Shown piece by piece: positions 60,434-64,000 of a stretch of 64,000 nucleotides of DNA. Each line of letters opens with the position of its first letter. Position 1 is the first letter of the stretch. The translations under genes and the position numbers were made by a program. This DNA is from Xenorhabdus sp. IM139775. Its GTDB lineage: Bacteria > Pseudomonadota > Gammaproteobacteria > Enterobacterales > Enterobacteriaceae. Where the stretch lies: assembly GCF_028598745.1 (NCBI RefSeq), contig NZ_JAQRFK010000001.1, positions 1 through 64,000 on the forward strand. Direction: 5' to 3'. A model generated the notes under the pieces. That model saw only the letters and a program-made list of their open reading frames with translations. It made no database searches and was not told the DNA's origin.

Positions 60434-61426
60434 TTACGGTTCCTCTATATTCAAAGGGAAATGGCAGGCAAATGTATGGTTCTTAATCACCCGTAATCGT
60501 GGGGTTGCAATACAGGTTTTCTGTGCATAAGGACAGCGTGGCCCCAAGCGGCAACCTACCGGCAGATGTTCCAGTGATGGAATAGCACCGGGCAGCGTAT
60601 TTAGCCTGCTTTTGTGCGGTAACGGACTACCAAAATCAGGAATTGAACGGATCAGCGCTTGCGTATAGGGATGGTAAGGTTTCACCAGCAGCTCATCGGG
60701 GGTGGCACTTTCCACTGTTTGACCGCAATACAGCACATTGATGCGTTTGACCAGTTTACTCATCATTTGCAGGTCATGACTGATTAACAGGATAGTCATG
60801 TTGTTATTCTGATTCAGGCTCGACAGTAACCGGAAGATTTGTGCCTGTGTCGTGGGTTCCATGGCATTGGTCGGCTCATCAGCAATCAACAATCGTGGTT
60901 GGTTGGCCAGTGCAATGGCAATCATCACTTTTTGACATTCACCTTCTGTTAATTCATAAGGGTAACTGCGCATAATGTCATTGTGATCTTTAATACCAAC
61001 GCGGTGCAATAACTCAATTGCTCGGCGTTTTCGCCAGTTAATTCTCTGCCACCAACGGCCCTTATACGTCCATCCGGGAATAGATTGAATAATCTGTTTA
61101 CCCACATTTTCTGAGGGATCGAGACATGACTGCGGCTCCTGAAAAATCATTGAAATATTGTGACCAATCACCTTACGGCGCTGCCGCGGTGTCAGGCGCA
61201 ATAAATCAATATCGTTAAAACGAAAACGATCAGCGGTTACCTTGAGGTTTTCTTTTGCAACACCACAAATCGCCTTGGCAATCAGACTTTTACCTGATCC
61301 TGATTCGCCAGCCAAACCGAGTATTTCACCTTCTGTCAGTGAAATGCTCATTCGGTCAACCGCCTTGACGGGACCTTCTGCTGTCATAAATTCAATCGTG
61401 AGGTTTCGAATATCAAGCAATGGCAT
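60434..61426 (-). CDS. sapD: Sap peptide ABC transporter, ATPase SapD
   Basis: SapD is the second ATPase of the Sap system; in E. coli it also supports potassium uptake by Trk proteins. The 330 residues have Walker [15 protein letters not shown], the degenerate signature [16 protein letters not shown] and Walker [14 protein letters not shown]. The oligopeptide/dipeptide transporter C-terminal region has the Cys cluster [14 protein letters not shown], which may hold an iron-sulfur cluster as in related DppD proteins. It overlaps sapC by one base and abuts sapF. Confidence 0.95.
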   Translation of the reverse strand: MPLLDIRNLTIEFMTAEGPVKAVDRMSISLTEGEILGLAGESGSGKSLIAKAICGVAKENLKVTADRFRFNDIDLLRLTPRQRRKVIGHNISMIFQEPQSCLDPSENVGKQIIQSIPGWTYKGRWWQRINWRKRRAIELLHRVGIKDHNDIMRSYPYELTEGECQKVMIAIALANQPRLLIADEPTNAMEPTTQAQIFRLLSSLNQNNNMTILLISHDLQMMSKLVKRINVLYCGQTVESATPDELLVKPYHPYTQALIRSIPDFGSPLPHKSRLNTLPGAIPSLEHLPVGCRLGPRCPYAQKTCIATPRLRVIKNHTFACHFPLNIEEP

Positions 61427-62313
61427 TATTCGACTCCTGCGTTAATCGCGCGGTGAAGGCCGTCACCCAGTAAGTTAACCAACAGGACACTGAGCATAAT
61501 GGCTGCGCCGGGCAACATCACAGTCCAAGGGGCGGCATAGATCAATTCTAATGAATCTCCCAACATTGCTCCCCATTCGGGAGAGGGCAACTGCGCCCCA
61601 AGATTGAGAAATCCCAGCGCAGCAATATCAAGGATCGCGATGGAGAGAGCACGGGTTAACTCACTCACTATCACCGCAGTGATATTGGGAAAAACGGCGT
61701 AGCGTAAAATATGGTAGTTTGATGCGCCATCCAGGCGTGCGGCGGTAATGTACTCTTTATCCAGTTCATCATGCACCGCAGTATAAACAGTACGCACTAT
61801 TCTTGGCATCAATGCCAGCGAAATGGCAATCATGGCATGATGTAGGCTGGCGCCGACAAAAGCAATGACAACAATCGCCAGCAGCAATGAAGGAATAGAG
61901 AGCAAGGTATCAAGGACATGGTTCAGCATTGCCGACCTTAATCCATGAGTCATTCCGGCCAGGCTACCGATGATTAATCCTGCAATGGTTGCTGATGCAG
62001 TGGCAACCAATGCACCGCCAAATGTGGATGATGTGCCAATCAATAACCGGCTGAAAATATCACGGCCGAGATCGTCAGTGCCAAGGAAAAAGGCGACATT
62101 GCCGTGATACGACCATGAAGGTGGCATAAGTTGAGCCATAAGGTGTTGATCAAGCGGATATGGGGCCAGATAATCCCCTAACAGGCTCAGTGCAATTAAA
62201 ATTAATACCCCATAAAAGCCCGTTATTGCCAATATATCAGCATAGAAAAATCGCCAGATCACTCTCAATGGCGACGGCATTTTCTTTTCCCGGTAAAAAT
62301 TATCTAAAGGCAT
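61426..62313 (-). CDS. sapC: Sap peptide ABC transporter, permease SapC
   Basis: SapC forms the membrane channel with SapB. The 295 residues match the DppC/OppC permease type: one N-terminal span, a periplasmic loop with [17 protein letters not shown], then five spans with the EAA-type loop [27 protein letters not shown]. It overlaps sapB by 14 bases. Confidence 0.95.
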   Translation of the reverse strand: MPLDNFYREKKMPSPLRVIWRFFYADILAITGFYGVLILIALSLLGDYLAPYPLDQHLMAQLMPPSWSYHGNVAFFLGTDDLGRDIFSRLLIGTSSTFGGALVATASATIAGLIIGSLAGMTHGLRSAMLNHVLDTLLSIPSLLLAIVVIAFVGASLHHAMIAISLALMPRIVRTVYTAVHDELDKEYITAARLDGASNYHILRYAVFPNITAVIVSELTRALSIAILDIAALGFLNLGAQLPSPEWGAMLGDSLELIYAAPWTVMLPGAAIMLSVLLVNLLGDGLHRAINAGVE

Positions 62314-63265
62314 ACCATTCCTTATGCTTCAGGGGATTAGCCATTGCTCCAATAATATCTGTCAGAATATTCACTGAAATAACCAATGTTCCTATTACCA
62401 TGACGCCCGCAGAGATTGCGGAATAATCCTGCTGGCGGATAGCATTGATGAGCCAAAGTCCTAAACCCGGCCAGTTAAAAACTTGTTCTGTCACCATGGC
62501 TAATGTGAGCATGGTTGAAAATTGTAATCCCAACTTAGGAATGATAGGCGGCAAGGCATTATGCAATAAGTGACGGCGGATGATAGTTAGCCGTGATAAA
62601 CCCCGCGTTGCTGCTGACTTAATGTAATTTGCGCCTGAAACTTCCTCCGTACTATTACGCATCAAACGGATAACCTCAGTGGTCGGGGCGACGGCCAGCG
62701 TAATAACAGGCAGGATCATATGCAGAATAACGCTCATGATCATTTCATTGCGATAAGGCGACTTTGACAGCCAAGCATCAATCAGTGCGAAACCGGTGAC
62801 AGGCTCCATCCGATAGAGCAAATCAAACCGTCCCGAAACAGGCAGCCAGCCTAAATAAAGTGAAAAAAGCAGGGTCAGCAACAAAGCCAGCCAGAAAACC
62901 GGAATGGAAAAACCACACAAGGCAAATGTGCTGATAATAATATCGACTTTTTTGTTGCGCCAGACACCCGCAATAATCCCAAGCGGGATACCGATTAACA
63001 ACGCGATGGAAAAAGAGAGAACACAAAGCTCCATGGTGGCAGGAAGAACCGCATACAGTTGTTCAATAATGCGCTCCCCATTAATTCTGGAAATACCAAA
63101 ATCCCATTGGAGCAAGCTATGGAAATAGTAGACATAGGCATCTGACAGCGACGCGCCACTCAACGTACCATGAGGGGTGAAATACATAAGGCTGAAACTG
63201 ATTAATGAAAGAAAAAACAGCGTCACAACCAGAAGCAGCAAACGACGTAAGATATAAATAATCAT
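62300..63265 (-). CDS. sapB: Sap peptide ABC transporter, permease SapB
   Basis: SapB is the DppB/OppB-type permease partner of SapC. The 321 residues begin with [20 protein letters not shown] and hold six membrane spans. The coupling loop [33 protein letters not shown] is recognisable. It overlaps sapA by four bases and sapC by 14, typical of this operon. Confidence 0.95.
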   Translation of the reverse strand: MIIYILRRLLLLVVTLFFLSLISFSLMYFTPHGTLSGASLSDAYVYYFHSLLQWDFGISRINGERIIEQLYAVLPATMELCVLSFSIALLIGIPLGIIAGVWRNKKVDIIISTFALCGFSIPVFWLALLLTLLFSLYLGWLPVSGRFDLLYRMEPVTGFALIDAWLSKSPYRNEMIMSVILHMILPVITLAVAPTTEVIRLMRNSTEEVSGANYIKSAATRGLSRLTIIRRHLLHNALPPIIPKLGLQFSTMLTLAMVTEQVFNWPGLGLWLINAIRQQDYSAISAGVMVIGTLVISVNILTDIIGAMANPLKHKEWYAFR

Positions 63266-64000
63266 TTGCTTCCCTTTTTATGTTCATCGGAAATAGGCGG
63301 TTCCTGTTCACGGTAGACCCGGTCAAAGGCGCTATTGCCAAACGGGCTGAGTACCAATCCCTTAATATTGTAACGCGAGATTTGCAAACGCATCGCATAA
63401 GCCAGTGGCAATACGGGTAATTGTTGCGCGAGAATTCCTTGTGCAACATGATAATTCTTGATGCGTGAAGCAAGTTGTTGACTTAACAAGGCTTGATGCA
63501 GAGCATCATCAAAAGCCGGATAACACCAGCGGCTTAGATTCGTTTGCGACGCAATGGCGGCACAACTCAATAATGGACGGAAAAAACTATCCGGATCATT
63601 GCTGTCTGTAGACCAGCCTGCCAGCGTCATATCGTGAGTCTTATCCATCAATTGGCTCTCCTGAAAACGGCCTTCGACCGGGCGGATAGCAATCTTAATA
63701 CCAATTTGTGCTAAATCTGCCTGAATCAGTTCTGCCATTTTCAGGGGGCTTGGATTATAAGCTTGTGAAGCCGTTGGCACCCATAACGTTAATTCCAATC
63801 CACTTAATCCCAGATTTTTTAAGATCTTGCGGGATTTTTCAGGATTGTATTCAGTGATTTCAGCACGATTATCATACGCCCATGATGCACGAGGCAAAAT
63901 AGAGGCCGCTGTTTCTGCCGTGCCATAGTAAATGGACTTCATCAGGCGTTGGTTATTGATGGCGTAAGCAATGGCTTGACGAACGGCTAACTGATCCAAC
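63262..64000 (-). CDS. sapA: Sap periplasmic peptide-binding protein SapA, C-terminal part
   Basis: SapA binds peptides, including antimicrobial peptides, for delivery to SapBC. The gene runs off the window end; about 245 C-terminal residues are visible ([21 protein letters not shown] through [11 protein letters not shown]). These match the second lobe of the DppA/OppA family SBP_bac_5 fold. The signal peptide and promoter lie outside. Identity follows from the sapBCDF genes behind it. Confidence 0.93.
   Translation of the reverse strand, partial: LDQLAVRQAIAYAINNQRLMKSIYYGTAETAASILPRASWAYDNRAEITEYNPEKSRKILKNLGLSGLELTLWVPTASQAYNPSPLKMAELIQADLAQIGIKIAIRPVEGRFQESQLMDKTHDMTLAGWSTDSNDPDSFFRPLLSCAAIASQTNLSRWCYPAFDDALHQALLSQQLASRIKNYHVAQGILAQQLPVLPLAYAMRLQISRYNIKGLVLSPFGNSAFDRVYREQEPPISDEHKKGSK

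Overview
The window looks like chromosomal backbone of a Morganellaceae gammaproteobacterium close to Xenorhabdus/Photorhabdus. This rests on gene content, moderate-to-low GC, and proteins that look close to Escherichia coli but sit in partly different neighbourhoods. Most of it follows the E. coli gene order around the thrS to fabI/sap region, with some genes missing and three blocks added (arn, a polyamine-type fusion gene, hmu).

Layout. 1-828: end of an unrecognised AT-rich gene. 1118-8388: thrS-infC-rpmI-rplT and pheM-pheST-ihfA, with the thrS anticodon-like operator and the phe attenuator. 8453-10267: btuC-btuD, without btuE. 10343-17876: the seven-gene arn operon for L-Ara4N modification of lipid A, with a PhoP-type promoter. 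17946-18431: nlpC. 18843-20348: an AT-rich gene fusing a BpsA/DUF43-type aminopropyltransferase to a pyruvoyl S-adenosylmethionine decarboxylase. 20882-26805: heme uptake hmuRSTUV with tandem Fur-like boxes. 27130-31866: aroH, ppsR, ppsA. 32131-32255: the small RNA RprA. 32477-38506: ydiK, ydiJ, menI, ldtE. 38610-41047: lpp, pykF, two tRNA-Val(GAC). 41207-48348: mdtK, ribE, cfa, punC, punR, purR. 48666-52049: cydH, sodB, grxD, rnt, gloA, ydhL. 52728-58529: slyA, slyB, anmK, pdxH, tyrS, pdxY. 58628-64000: fabI and the sapABCDF operon, with sapA cut by the window end.

How it fits together. Envelope functions are prominent: arn, sap, lpp, ldtE, slyB, slyA, nlpC and RprA all bear on surface charge, peptide resistance or envelope stress. 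ppsA and pykF, which run opposite reactions at PEP/pyruvate, each carry an upstream 14-base site that fits the Cra consensus completely. Vitamin B6 salvage (pdxH, pdxY), purine control (purR, punR, punC), heme iron (hmu) and superoxide defence (sodB) complete the set.

The strongest candidate for something new is the bifunctional polyamine gene at 18843-20348. It carries both halves of an aminopropyl-transfer reaction in one chain, with a CxxC...CxxC zinc-ribbon-like insert between them, and its base composition differs from its neighbours. A second theme is the number of short imperfect tandem duplications (14-19 bp units) next to start or stop codons, plus small ERIC-like palindromic elements.
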